Assembly: GCA_914767885.1 (NCBI GenBank)
Contig: CAJZBQ010000063.1
Span: 422,001-486,000, forward strand
Reading direction: 5' to 3'
Length of the DNA stretch: 64,000 bases
From: Blepharisma stoltei
Lineage: Eukaryota > Ciliophora > Heterotrichea > Heterotrichida > Blepharismidae
Below the pieces are notes generated by a model. The model did not search any database, had not been told where the DNA came from, and saw nothing but the letters and a program-made list of their open reading frames with translations. Positions 24,531 through 38,700 of the stretch are shown piece after piece (within the stretch, counting starts at the first letter, position 1; every line of letters begins with the position of its first letter). Both the position numbers and the translations under genes were made by a program.

Positions 24531-24892
24531 TTTTTAATTTATTCTCCTTCTAAATTTTATGCGAAGTTACGATAATCATGATATCAAAAATAGAATTAAA
24601 GAATCTAATAATGTGAATTTTCAATTGATGAGACATTATTTCAATTCTTTTCAAAATAATTTAAATTTCTTTAAATTATTGGCAAAAATTTTTGCAAAAC
24701 AAAATTTGATTAAATTTGCTGTTGAATAAAATAATAAAAACTGGATCGGTACTATAGAACCTCGCATTCGCTAGATGGTTGCTCATCAAATTAAATAAGC
24801 TATAATATTTTTTTTGATTTCTTACTTACTCTTGAAGTTGAGACTGAGCTTATTTTCCTTTTGGCTTTTGAAGTATAGGAATATCCTGAAAA

Positions 24893-25075
24893 TAGCCCGA
24901 TATAGGCTAGGGATAGGCTAGGGATAGAAGTCAAAACTTTCCGCTTTATTTGGCCAAAATGGATTTGGTTAAACCAAGTGGAAGGAGGCTTATTTGCCAC
25001 TTTCCAGTTGGTTTGGCCATCCCATTTTGGCCGAACCAAGTGGGAAGTTTTGGCTTCTATCCCTAGCCCTTATCG
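24893..25075. mobile_element. Palindromic MITE
   Basis: Terminal inverted repeat of about 50 bp: TAGGCTAGGGATAGAAGTCA at left matches the reverse complement of TGGCTTCTATCCCTAGCCCT at right, and both arms continue with GGCCAAAATGG. No ORF. Family not seen elsewhere in the window. Confidence 0.75.
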
Positions 25076-25521
25076 AGCTATTTACAGATATGCCTATAAT
25101 TGTGAGGATTTTTTCATTTAAATAGCTCAAAGTATACTTTTCTTTTAAGCTCTATTGATACTCTTTAATTTATCGAGAAAATGGATATTGACTTGATACG
25201 GAAATTGCCACACACTGCTAGAAATGGAATGTGAAAGCGTGCATGTGCTCTAGTTGGTTTTATCCCAATCGATATTTTATGGATTAGTTTAAGTAGGATT
25301 GCTTAATGATGCCTATGATGATTTTCCAGAAAATGATGAAATTAAAAAAAACAATGATTATGATGTTTGGAGTGATGACGATAGAAGCTAATACTTTTTT
25401 GAAGAAAACATAAAGAAAGGAGATTTACTTAAATAAATAAGACTTCTGATAACAGCAAAAGATGAAAAGTACTTAATGATGGAGAATCGGCTTTTTCGGC
25501 AAAATTTACAAGGGAAATTTT

Positions 25522-25822
25522 TACTCCCCCCTCCGTGAGCGAACAAAACCATTAGAAAAATTGCAATTTTTTGATAAAAGCCCACCCTCCGCGAGCGAAA
25601 CAAATTTTTGATATATAAGTGATAATTAGTATAATAAAATCTTAAGCTAATTTTGCTTAATTTTAAACAAATTGCGTTTTAAAGCATATATTTTACAAAT
25701 TTAATTATATTTGCTTTCCAATTTTTGCAAATTATGAATTTTTAAAAAAAAAAAATTCTATAAAATTTATTAATCGCCTTCCTAGAGTAAACATATTTTT
25801 TGTTCGCTCATGGAGGGGGAGT
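25522..25822. mobile_element. Pogo-type MITE, TA-bounded (301 bp)
   Basis: Left end TTACTCCCCCCTCCGTGAGC plus a second CCCTCCGCGAGCGAA about 50 bp in; right end TTTGTTCGCTCATGGAGG. The subterminal CAAAACCATTAGAAAAAT is the reverse complement of the block next to the right end of the Pogo element at 6440-8276. No ORF. Confidence 0.85.
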
Positions 25823-26469
25823 TAGACAAATTGTGATTAATTGCTCAAGTGATGGAACAACAGAATGAAGAAATGAGACGTTAGCTTTAATGAAGCTAAT
25901 TAAACGACTGAAACAATTAAGATATGATTCTCGAATATATAGATATCTTAAATTTTATATTAGACTTAAACTCTACAGAAAATAAAATCAATTAGGCTCG
26001 ATTTTTATCGGAAAATTGGAATTAAAAACAAATCCACAGAAAATTAAAATTAATATCAGGAGCAAATCTTATCAGAAATTTAGAATTCAGACTAGACTCA
26101 AGTTTATGTTATAGCTATACAAGGAAAAGAAAGACCTTTAAAAATAGGACCTCTTAGGGGGAAGTTGTCTTAATATTTCTCTAATTCTCTTTCTATTGCA
26201 TCAATCTGTGCGCTTTAAATGCAGTATTGCTTTTAAAATTATTATTAACTCTTTAATTTCATAAGAATTCTAAAGATGAAGCAGAACTTTATCACTTACT
26301 TTTATTGAAAATATGCCTAATTAATTATCATAAATAAATGGACACCTACTAGTACACTTTATCTTATTCTCATATATCAAATAAGAAAATAACCTATTAA
26401 ATAACTTCTGGTGAGGATTAAAATTAAGCAGTCCTGGGCTACCATCTTCAACTCCACCTAGTGGAATCG

Positions 26470-26577
26470 GTTTGTGACCTAAAGTTGCCAAGCCAGCTCC
26501 GTGAATTGAAATGTGAGTTAATATATGCCATTTTTCAACTCATGACGTTAGCTTGGCAACTTTTGGTTTCAAACCTA
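26470..26577. mobile_element. Small palindromic element
   Basis: GGTTTGTGACCTAAAGTTGC at the left pairs with GGCAACTTTTGGTTTCAAAC at the right. About 108 bp, no ORF. Probably a MITE remnant. Confidence 0.55.
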
Positions 26578-26714
26578 CTTTTAATTATTTATTAATTATA
26601 TATAAGTTTGAATCCATATAAACTTTTGCTTAATTATCGCATTTATCATTAAAATTTTCAAAATTCATTTCTAGCAATATAGGTCTATTTATCACACTTT
26701 TCGAATTTTATTAT

Positions 26715-29700
26715 TTATTTTATGCTTTCACTGCTATTGTTTTCTGTTTCCTCCATATTTGTTCCAGCTGCACCATCAAAAAAATCGTTCAAGTTGTTTA
26801 AGTCTATTTTCTTGCTTTTTTGTTGTGCTTTGATTGGCTTGGGGTGTGAATTTTCAGCTAGAGTCTTTTTGATAGTGAAATATAATTCTTTAACCGAATT
26901 TATAAATGGCCCAGTAGCTTGCGCTACCATAAGAGAAATAGTTAAATATATTATTAAGCTGTCCATTACTTCAATTCCTGCTGAACCCAAATCAAAAAAG
27001 TATGGAGTTAGTAGCAGAAAAATGATTGAAATTCCAAATTCCGTAATTAAATTTGTAAATTGAATGACTTTATCTTCAAAAGGCTTATAAATCAAAACAA
27101 ACAATGCGATCTATATAAAAGTTACGCATAACGCTGAAACCGCATTAATTGTGAGTTGACTTTGCGGAAAATCATTTAAAAATATTTGGGTAATAACAAA
27201 AATTAATCTCCTTGCAAAAAACAGAGAATAGTATTGAGTGCTGATAAAACCTGAATTATTTTTGAATTCATAATATAGTGAACTTCAAGGAGCTAATCAT
27301 TTTCTATTTCTTTTGTTTAATATTTTGCTCAAGTTTTTAAAGCTAAAATACGCAAGGAGAAAAGGAATAATAGCTATAAGAGTCTAAATTATGGGGTTGA
27401 GTTGAAAAAAGTTCATTGAACTTTTTTCCTATATACTTTTTCACCGTCAAAACATCAGTAAATTTCAACAAACTTTTTTTTGGGGTAAAATTGTACAATC
27501 AGAGCAAAAAAAAACTCGTAGTAAAAAAGTTAATGGTGCTCTTGCACCATCATTCCTATAGGAAAAAAGTTTCACGGTAAAAACAATATATCAATAGCAA
27601 TGAATAATATAAAGCTGTGAAATCATAAGATAATATATGATGAGAATGTTCATGCTCTAATTTACTTGCCCAAATATATATATATTTTTTAAAATGAATT
27701 AAAGAGTAGCGTAGTACCTAAGTCAATACGAGATTTTTCTGTCAATTTCAAAAAATAGGGTAAAAAAAGTTCTTATAAAATTTCATTGATATCGAATGTG
27801 ATTTTATTATTCATATTTACTAATAATATTATCTAAATATTTAAATAAAAAAGTCTAATTAATAGCAAAGTATAAAGCTGTAAACTCTTAAATAAAGATA
27901 GCAAAATAGTTTTATCAAAATTTTTTCTTAAAAACTGGGTGAAAAAAGTTAATGGATCAAAAATTATAGGAAAAAAGTCCACCACACTTTTTTACTACAA
28001 ATATTGCATGGAAAAAAGTTCATATAAAAAATACAGTAAATTTCTGGGAAATCCCTTGAAAAAAGTTAAGTGTATATACATAAAATTCCCATAATGCATC
28101 AACATAGAGATACATTTAATAGAATCTTAAAGAGAAAATAATAAATTGAAGCTAATTATCTTTTATTAACTTGATGCCATCTTGATTTGCCTCAATTATG
28201 TTACGCTTTAAGTCAGGAGCATTCCAAATATCCTTAATTTCTTCAATGGAAAGTTCAATACATTCTGGAAGCAACCATCTTTTTGCTGTAGCTGAAACGA
28301 TAAGATATAATAAATCATCTCCTACGAACTCGTAAATCAAGAGTAAATGACAGTAAGGTATTCCACAACGAAATTTTTTGTAGCATGAGCATTCCATTTT
28401 CCTCCTATTTACTTTGAACTTCATGTCCCATGAGTTGTATTTTCCACTACTGAATAAAGATTATTACATTTAAATACCTTTTCGACTGAACAGCTGTCAA
28501 CTTTACTCAATTCTTTTTGAAAAATGAAATAACTATAGCGAGTATAAATATTATTTCATTTTCTAGCGAAGTTTTCTTGATATGAACGTGATAGTTTTGT
28601 TTTTGAGCGTAAATTTTTTTCTTAAAAGATTCATGCTCTTCATGTGCAATCTTATCAAAAACTGTCAGGATCAATGAATCCTTATTTCTTTTTAAAACCC
28701 TATTAGATCTTTTTACCACAGAATTAAAGCTTTCTATCCTGGAAGTCGTTTTGATGCCAAAAGTCGGATATTTCAGACACTCGTAGTGTACTCAATTGGA
28801 TTTAATTGCTTCCAACTCTAAAAAGGCATTAGAAGTTTTAAAATTGAGGATATGCAATTAGCAAATTTCTTCATACCATATTAAAAGCTCTTGCATCTTT
28901 AGAATAATAAAGATTTCACCAGCTAGTCTTAAACTCATCCCAACTTATATTTAGATTTTTTTAAGTGGCAAATAACATTTCTTTGTAAATGCCATAAGCA
29001 AAAAAACACTTTTGATGAGGTAAAAACTGTTGAAAGAGCTCTATATTGAGCATTGTTTCTATCAGCAAAAATAGCTTTTGGATGCTGAAAATACTTTATA
29101 AATTTAGAAAAGATTCAAATATAGTCTTCTATAGTCTCTTTGTGGCATAATGCCATTGCCAATGCATAATTAGATCCATTGGAGTCAAGTGTTAATATAA
29201 AAACTGCACATTGAAAGTCATTATGTACTTTATAAGTACTGTCAACCAGAATAACATCTTGTAAATTGTTTCACATGTCTATTCTGTTTTTATCTGAAAT
29301 AAAAAACCTTCTTAATACTCTATCATATTTGATTATAGCATTTTCATTCTTAAGTTTGTTTGCTACTAAAGATTCAAATGTAAATTCTATCTGATTTTTT
29401 TTTGAATAATAGTGAATCAAATTTGCAATTTTTATTTTTTGAAAACTTGCTTCCATTATTGGTATTTATAATTATTTGAATTTGTTTAACTGTGCATCCT
29501 TCATACTAGTATTTTATAGCTTCTTTTCTTATATTTTCTGACAAAATCTCGCACTCTAATAAACTCTGCGAATCGTTTTCGGGAATGGCTCTATGATTAT
29601 GTTGGCTAAATATATCTACACATTCAAAACTGTACGAATTTGCATTGCTGCAGTTGTAGTTTCAAGTTGTTTTAAATTTGCACTTTTCAGTTGGCTTAAT

Positions 29701-32700
29701 AGATGGAAATAAAGCATTAGCATGATCACCAGAAAAGTAACAAATAAATTTAATGATCTTCCTTTGGGAATTATGGCTGAAGACATTTATTTTTGCTCTA
29801 TCAGTTTCTAAGGCCTTTTGCTTAATAAAAGCTTGAAACTCTTTTACGCTTTCAGACTGATATTTATCACCCTTTCTGAACTTGCTGACTATATTAGCAT
29901 TTGTATTTTCTATGTCATTTGAGTTCTCTTCTATAAGTCTTTGGGGCTGCTCTTCGTTTTCTTGTTGGTCTATATTCGAAGTATTTATTGAAAATCTGAT
30001 ATTTTTTGGTTAATTTCAAACACTTCTTCTATTATGTCTTCAATTAAATCATCGTTGCTAACTTCTGACTCTTTCGAACTTATCTCATTTTGCGCGGGTA
30101 TAGTGCAAGTATGCATATAAATTCCTGAATACTTATTTTATAAAAGAGAAAAGTGTTTCGTGATAACATTTTTCCCTATAAATTAACAACTCTAAAGTAT
30201 ACTTATATTATTTATTTTGGAGATATCAGAATTGAAGAATTAATTGAACGAAAGGCTGATTTTCTTTTATGAATCCAAATGAAGCCATAAGCTATAAAGG
30301 TTGAGGAATTTCTTCATCTCTGTTTAGCGGCCTTTCTATAGGATTTTCTTCATTCCCATGGTGATCATGCTCTGAAATTTGGTTTTTTTTGTTCTTCTTT
30401 GTGTTGTTTGTGCTCATGCAGAAGCACCGAAACTTGCAGTAAGCTTAAATTGAATCTCAAACACATTGTTTAAATAATGATTGCATTCTGCAGCGCGAAT
30501 TCGATTAATTGATCAGTCATGATTTCTCCAGAAGAAGATCGAATATTGATTCCCTTAGCTCTTGCGATAGCAGCTATGATTTCACCCATAATATTTATTA
30601 TTTTCTCTTTAAGATTCTATTAAATGTATCTCTATGTTGATGCATTATGGAAACTTTATGTATATACACTTAACTTTTTTCAAGGGATTTCCTAGCAATT
30701 TACTGTATTTTTATATGAACTTTTTTCCATGCAATATTTGTAGTAAAAAATGTGCGGTGGACTTTTTTCCTATAATTTTTGATCCATTAACTTTTTTCAC
30801 CCAGTTTTTAAGAAAAAATTTTGATAAAACTATTTTGCTATCTTTATTTAAGAGTTTGCAGCTTTATACTTTGCTATTAATTAGACTTTTTTTTATTTAA
30901 AATATTTAGATAATATTATTAGTAAATATGAATAATAAATCACATTCGATATCAATGAAATTTTATAAGAACTTTTTTTTACCCTATTTTTTGAAATTGA
31001 CAGAAAAATCTCGTATTGTCTTAGGTACTACGCTACTCTTTAATTCATTTTAAAAATATATATATATTTGGGCAAGTAAATTAGAGCATGAACATTCTCA
31101 TCATATATTATCTTATGATTTCACAGCTTTATATTATTCATTGCTATTGATATATTGTTTTTTTACCGTGAACTTTTTTTCCTATAGGAATGATGGTGCA
31201 AGAGCACCATTAACTTTTTTACTACGAGTTTTTTTTGCTCTGATTGTACAATTTTACCCCAAAAAAAAAGTTTGTTGAAATTTACTGATGTTTTGACGGT
31301 GAAAAAGTATATAGGAAAAAAGTTCAATGAACTTTTTTCAACTCAACCCTAAATTATGGTTACAATACAAATTCAACATAAAAAATAGTTTGTAGATTCA
31401 AGAGTACTTTCAAAGATTTTAAAATTATCGGTGCTCAAAATCCCGACTGTAGCAGCAAAGCCAAATTCAAGATAACTCACTATTATAAATCTCAAAAATG
31501 TGCTGAACTTATATTCATTAAATATTTTTTGAAATTTCTTTCCTATATATCTCTGAGAGCATTTAGAAAAGTAATATACTAGAGGAATGGCAACTATAAT
31601 GCCGCATAGCGCTGTCGCATCATTTCCAATATTAGCAAGTATCAAGTAGCTATCATACCCATAGTTTCTTGCTCGATCATAAGGAGCATTACTTTCATTT
31701 TCATCAATAAAAAATAAAAACAAGTTTGGAACAATATTAAAATTATTCATAGATTTGAAAAATACTGAAATTTTTTCTGTAATAGGATAGCTTGCATATG
31801 GTATATAGGCAAGAAGTTGAATAGTGTTAATCATAGTCCATAAGCTAGAAGGATTTAGGCTAAATATTGATAAAATCACGCCTGATCCAACCAAAATTTT
31901 GATCCCTGCAGAAACTTGATTTTTAATCCCAGCAATTTCATCAGATTCGAATTCAGACTCATAAAGAGTACCAGATAAATATTTTTCAAGAAGCACACTA
32001 CCTGAAATTGATTCAATATGTTCTGAATCATTAAAGTATAATGAAACTACTGCTTTTTGTAAAGATTTTCGACCAAAATCGCATGATATTAAAAATTCTT
32101 TATTTGAGATATAGGTTATTGATCATGATGGAATTGTATGATTTTGGATTTGTATCATTATTTGCTCGTTTGTTAAATTCTGTTTTAAGCCATCGCTAAA
32201 GCTTAATATGAGGGTGTTATTAGGATTAACCGTAAGTGTAGCATTAAAGGTGCTTAAGCATACCTTATTTTCTAATCACCCTGTAGGACAAAGATCGCAG
32301 GTCTCTGTATTCTCATTTCATAAAGCATTCTGATTGCATTGGCATGAATCTCCTACAAATCCTGCATTTTTAATACAGCTTATGCATTTTTTGGAAAAAG
32401 ATTTGCATGAATAGCACTCTTTTTCTCTGCACAGACGGCATGTCAGATCACTTCTGCATCCATTAAAGCATGATGCTTTACATGAGTTGCACAAAGAGCT
32501 ACCTGGATAATTTGTCAATGAGCAAGAACTTGGACAAAAAACCCCACTTGGACAGTTTGGGCATACATTAGTGGTACAAGTTGCAGAAGTCCATCCATTG
32601 TTTACATAAGTTTCATCGTTATAAATTTTTAGATTTCACAGAAAACCTTTGAAACCAATCCCAGATGATTTATCAAAGCCAATCATGAGCACTCCAGAAA

Positions 32701-35700
32701 TGCTATCTCTTAAATATGTTTTAGAAGCTGAAGTACTTGCCATGAGCAAGGCAGAATCTGCATATATATTAGAGCTATATGCTCCATTTCCATTGATTTT
32801 CCCAGAAAATGACAAATAATGTCAATCAGACAGTAAATTTTGTGTAGCAATTGCATTGAGCGATGACCCATCTCTGAGCAATAAGTGAAGATTCTGATTG
32901 CCGTTTTCATCAATCTTAATTACTAAATATTGTGTAGCTCCATCGTATTTTTCAATTAAAATTCCTTGTTCAATGACCTTAACCCAGAGCATAATAGAAA
33001 AATAAGGGCTAAAAACTAAAGAACTGCTCATATAGCTTTGCCCAGTGAAATAATATCCACGGTTAATTGCAGGATACAATATTAAAAATTTCGGTTAGGG
33101 ATAGGTATTAACTCCTGCTACGCAGGTCCTGTCCTATCATCCGAGCTTAGTGAGAGAAGTCAAGCTTCTTGAGAGTCTCGGCTTGAAGAGAAGAAGTCAG
33201 CGCTGAGGCTGGCACTGACTAAGAAGTCTTAACGGGCTTATTAACTTTAACGGTTTGACGGTTAGGCCGGTCCACCTACCGTTATTCAGAGCTGTTAATG
33301 TAGCTGGACCCTCAAGTAAAAGAAGATTGAAGGCAATTCGCCAGAGTAATTCGTTAAACTTAAACTTAATTGCAGGAATGGGATCATTTACGTCAAATGC
33401 TGGATATATATTTGTATTATTGTTTCCAACATTGAATCCATATAAAGTGTCAAGTACAATATAATCATCAAGTTCTAAATCAATGACTAAACTGTCCACT
33501 AAATCGCATTTATTTGTGGCAATGTTTTGACTATAGCCACTTGGGCATTGAGAGTCACATAGGATATTTAGCAAAAAGTATGAAGAATAGCAAGCAGCAC
33601 ATTGGTAATAATCAGTAGATGAGCATAAAGAGCATCCCGTAAAGCAGGCTAAGCAAGAAAAGCCATCTGAAGAAACAATATAACCACTGTTACAAACACA
33701 AGGAGTTCCAGATGCATTCGAAACACACATAGTGCATTTATTTGCATCAAAGCCAGTACAGACACTGCAAAGCGGATCATCACAAATATTGCAAGACCTA
33801 CTTCTAGTGCATCCAAGATTGCAACTTGAATCACAATTTGTGCATGCTGCCGAATATCAGTATTTATTAATATCACATGTCCATAGGCATGCTGCTAATA
33901 GCCCAGACCCACAAATTTCATTTAATTGTGCAGAAAAGTCAAAAACTGCAACATTTCATAAATGGTATTTATAAATGAATCCTGTAAAATATGAAGATAA
34001 ACTGCCACCGATTTTTATTTTTTGGTTGGTTTGGTCTCTATATATAAGCTTATTAAAAGTTGCAGAGGCCTTTGAAACATTGTTTAAATAAATTATCAAA
34101 GTCGTTGACACAGAAGAATTGCTGAATGAACATGTAAATGATAAATATTTTCACATTGTGAAAGGAGTGTTTGACAGAGTTTCTGATGAAGTTGTTTCTG
34201 ATGGACTTTCTAATGTAATTAATATAGAACCAGAGGAATCCAAAATAATTTGCGAATTTGATAAAACATGTCCTGACTCCCTCTTCAGAGAAGATTTAAA
34301 GATTAACAAAAAATTAATTCATTTACAAGTAAGAAAATTATTTTTTTTGATATTATATAAATACTTCCATTTCTCCATGCTAAAATAAATTTTTTTTAAA
34401 TTAATAAAATTTTGGCCCCGCAGATAAACATCTTGCCGTTGAAAAGATGAGAGTGAGGCAATTACATTAATTCAAAAACCCATTGAGAAACTATAGGAAA
34501 GATAAATGCTTACATTTGATATTAAATATTGGTTTCCGCTGAAATATAAACCTCTTTGCTTCGCTGGAATAGGATCTGAAGACTCAGGCGAATTAAAAAA
34601 TTGAAAAGAAGTTGCGCTTGTCCCAGTTGTAAAAATTCCATAAGTCCCTTGAAAGTTTCCAATAAATGATGCATCAATCACAGGTGTAAAAACTGCTGTG
34701 CACGGGCTTGAATATCCATAAGGACAATCTCTTAAGCAAGCATTATAAAGTAGATGATAAGATGGGCCGCACGATAAACACAAAAAATATTTATTTGTTT
34801 GGCACTGACTGCATAAATTATCACAGATTGCACATCCATCCAAGCTTTGGTCCCAAAATGTGTTACTATTGCAAATGCATGTGGTGCCTGAAATGCTTGC
34901 ATTTGCTATACAGGATGTGCAAGGACCATCAAAAGTTGTGCATGCGAGACATTCTTTGTCTTTGCACAGTCTGCAAGTGAGTGCTGATCTGCAGCCATAT
35001 GGACATGAGCCTACACAAGAAACGCATGAGCTTGAATAAAACTGTCCAAAAGGACAATTATCAGGACATTTAAGCTCAGAAGGGCAAGCAGCACATCCAG
35101 GACATCCTGATGTTATTCATTCTTGCAATGCGTAGGTATTATCATTATAAATTTTGAAACTTCATAGGAAACCAGTAAATCCTCCCGATAGCGTACTATC
35201 TTTTCCGATATAAAGCGAGCCATTGTCTTTCATATATGCAAATGAGCTAGACAAGCTTGCGGATATATAAACTCCATCTATTGACAAATATAATGCAGTT
35301 TTGCCTGATGGTAGATCGCCAGTAAATGCTATATAATGCCACCCTGAATAAAGAATTGAAGAGGTGCTTGCATATATCGTAGTTAAATCTGAAAGTAGAA
35401 TATTCATTTTGTGATTCCCAGATGAAAAATTGAAATAGGAAAATATTGTTGTTCCATCAAATTTCATAAATAAATATCCGTCAGCAAGTGGCTTTACCCA
35501 AACTAGTAATGAAAAATAAGGACTCATGATAAATGATGTAAGACTCATATAGTTGGCACCTGAAAAATAGTATCCTCTATAAATTGAAGGAATTGGGTCA
35601 GTTGTTTCCCAAGAAGGATATTTATTAGAATTTGATAATCCTACGGAAACTCCATTGACTGTGTCTAGCTGAATTAGATTTTGTAAAGAAATGTCCAAGG

Positions 35701-38700
35701 GATTTGACGTAGTTAAAATACAGGAATTGGTTGAAGTATCAGCTGTATAGCCTGAAGGGCAATAAGTGAGACATAATGCTTTTAGCAAATAATAGCCAGA
35801 AGAACAAGAGCTGCATTGATAATAAAGAAGTCCAGTACATGAAGCACATCCAGTAAAGCAAGGAACGCATGAAAACCCATCAGATGACACATATCAGCCA
35901 ATGTTACATTTGCATGGACTCCCAGAAGCATTCAAAACACAATTAGTGCATTTATTTGGATCAAATCCAGTGCAAATGCTACAAAGAGGATCATCACAAA
36001 TATTACAAGAACCACTTCTTGTGCATCCAAGAGTGCAAGTTGATTCGCAATTCTGGCATGTTGTTGAAAACTTATATTTATTAAGAGGGCATGCCCATAG
36101 ACAAGTTGCTAATAACCCAGAGCCACAAATTTCATTGAGTTGCGTTGTAAAATCAACAATTGCGACATTCCATAGCTGATATTTGTACATAAATCCTGTG
36201 AAATATGATGTCGAGCTGCCACCAAGTGTAATCTTTTGATTGGCAAGATCCCTATATATTAAAGCGTTAAACGTAGATGATGTTCCAGAGACATTATTTA
36301 GATAAATTGTCACTGTTGTTATTGCGGCTGTGGAGCTAGTAAATGAGCATGTAAATGATAAATACTTCCAAGTTGTAAATGACGAACCTAAAATTGTTTG
36401 CATTGATGTTATCTCTGATGGACTTTCTAGTGGTATTTTTATAGAGCCAGAGGAATCCACAGCAATTCTTGAATTTGTTAAAATATCCCCTGAACTAATT
36501 ACGTAAGTCCAGAAGCCCATTGAAAAACTATGGGAAAGATAGATATTGACATTTGATATCAAATATTGGCTCCCATTAAAATATAAGCCTCGTTTTTTGG
36601 CTGGAATGGGATCTACTGCTTCAGGTGTATTAAAGAACTGGAAAGAAGTGGCACTTATTCCAGTAGTGAAGATTCCGTAAACTCCTTGGAAATCTGTATT
36701 AAATGATTCATTTATAACAGGTGTAAAAATTGCTATGCATGGGCTTGCATAGCCATATGGGCAGCCTTTTAAGCAGACATTCCAAATAATAGAATATGTT
36801 GCAACACAAGATGTGCACATAAAATATTTATTTGTTTGACAGACGTTACACAAATTATCACAGATTTGGCATCCATCTGAGCTCTGTTCCCAAAATGTAT
36901 TAGCATTGCAAACACAGGTCGTTCCTGAGATATGAGCATTTGGTATACAAGAGGTGCAAGAGCCATCAAAAGTAGTGCAGGTAACACATTCTTTGTCTTT
37001 GCATAATCTACAGGTTGATGCTGATCTGCAGCCATAAGGACATGTGCCAGTACAAGATACACACGAGCTAGAATAAAACTGCCCAAAAGGGCAATTATCA
37101 GGGCATATTAGCTCAGAAGGGCAAATAGAACACCCAGGGCATCCAGACGATATATATTCTTGTAGAGCATAAGTATCATCATTATAAATTTTAAAATTCC
37201 ATAAAAATCCAGTAAAACCTCCTGTTGCTGTATTATCTTTGCCAATACAAAGATCACCAGCATCTTTAAAATAAGCAAAAGATGTAGAAGTAACAGGAGT
37301 TACTGTAATCATATTAATTATCCGAGTTAAAACAGTTTGCCCAGAAGAAAGACCTCCAGTAATTGCTATATAATGTCACGTCGTAGTAATACTCGGCGTG
37401 GTAGTGATGCTAAGAGGTGTTGAGTCTGAGAGCAAAATATTTATTTTTGGGATACCTGAAATAAAATTAATAGTAAAATATTTAGTGGTGCCATCAAATT
37501 TCATAAATAAATATCCATTGTTTAGCATTCTTATTCAAAATAGCAATGTAAAATACGGACTAATCGTAAATGATGCAAGACTCATGTAATTACTGCCTGA
37601 AAAATAGTAGCCTCTATATATCGAAGGTATAGGATCTGTTGCTTCCCAATTAGGGTACTTATTTGTGTTTGAAGAGCCTACAGTGACTCCATTGACCATG
37701 TCTAATTGAATTAAATTCTGAAGAGAAATGCTTAAAGGGTTAGATGAAGATAGAGTGCAAGAATGGCCTGATGAATCAGCTGTGTATCCTGAGGGGCAAT
37801 AAGTAAGACACATTGTTTTTAATAAATAATAGCTTGATAAGCAAGAACTGCATTGATAATAAAGAGCTCCTGCACAAGTAGCGCACCCATTAAAGCATGG
37901 CACACAAGAAAAACCGTCAGTAGAAAGCATATAGCCAGGATTGCAAGCACAGGGACTTCCAGATGCATTAGAAACACATTGAGTGCAAAGTCCTGTCAAG
38001 AACCCTGTGCATATACTGCAAAGAGGATCAAAACATACATTGCAAGATCCGCTTCTGACACATCCACAAGGGCATGAGTCGCAGTTTGTGATTGTAGCTC
38101 CGTTCATTCATTGAGTTAAAGAGCAAGCCCAAAGGCAGCTAGCAACTGCCCCTGAGCCGCATATTTGATCTGAGTATTGAGTATTAAAATTTGAGACAGC
38201 TACATTTCATAAAGTGAATTGATAAATGTACCCTACAAACTTACTTAAAGAGTTTTGTCCCAAATATATTGAATTACCTGCTGCATCTCTATATATGTAT
38301 TGAGTAGTTGTAATAGAAGTTTGTGGAGAGTTGTTTAAATAAGGGACGATTGTTGTTGATATGGTTGATGATGAAAATGAAGCAACAAAAGAAATATAAA
38401 CTCAGCCTGAGTTCGATGGATTTAATGCAGCAGTTGTTATTGGAGTAGTGGCTTCGAGTCTATTTTCTAATATAATTGTTAGAGCACCGTTTGCAGATAT
38501 TGCTATTTTATTAGCTCCATGCTAAATGACAGTGGATTTTTGATAGTGTAGATTTCATCGATATACATTTGGCCGAAATTTTAACTTTTTTTTCGACCAA
38601 ACGTCTCACCATCAAAAAGTTTCAACCAATTTTCGACCAAATTTACTTTGGTGGAATGCATGCTATAAAAAATTCACGATTATTGGACCTGCACCCTATT

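Larger units (their letters stand above)
24531..26714. other. Intergenic region between genes A and B, repeat-rich
   Basis: About 2.2 kb. Holds a palindromic element (24893-25075), a Pogo-type MITE (25522-25822), possible WD40-like remnants on the plus strand around 25290-25510 and 25823-25960 (LLITAKDEKYL and INCSSDGTTEW), and a second palindromic element (26470-26577). No intact gene is supported. Confidence 0.6.
27384..31363 (-). other. 15-nt intron of gene B split by a MULE
   Basis: The bases CTAAATTATG (27384-27393) and GTTAC (31359-31363) together are the reverse complement of GTAACCATAATTTAG, a 15-nt intron at the same position as 17648, 41625 and 53091. The 3956-bp MULE plus one 9-bp target copy lies inside it; TA-to-TA removal regenerates the exact intron. 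Confidence 0.82.

Noticed and set aside
30634-30900. 88-codon plus-strand ORF
   Set aside because: It lies in the right TIR of the MULE, and no protein family is recognisable.
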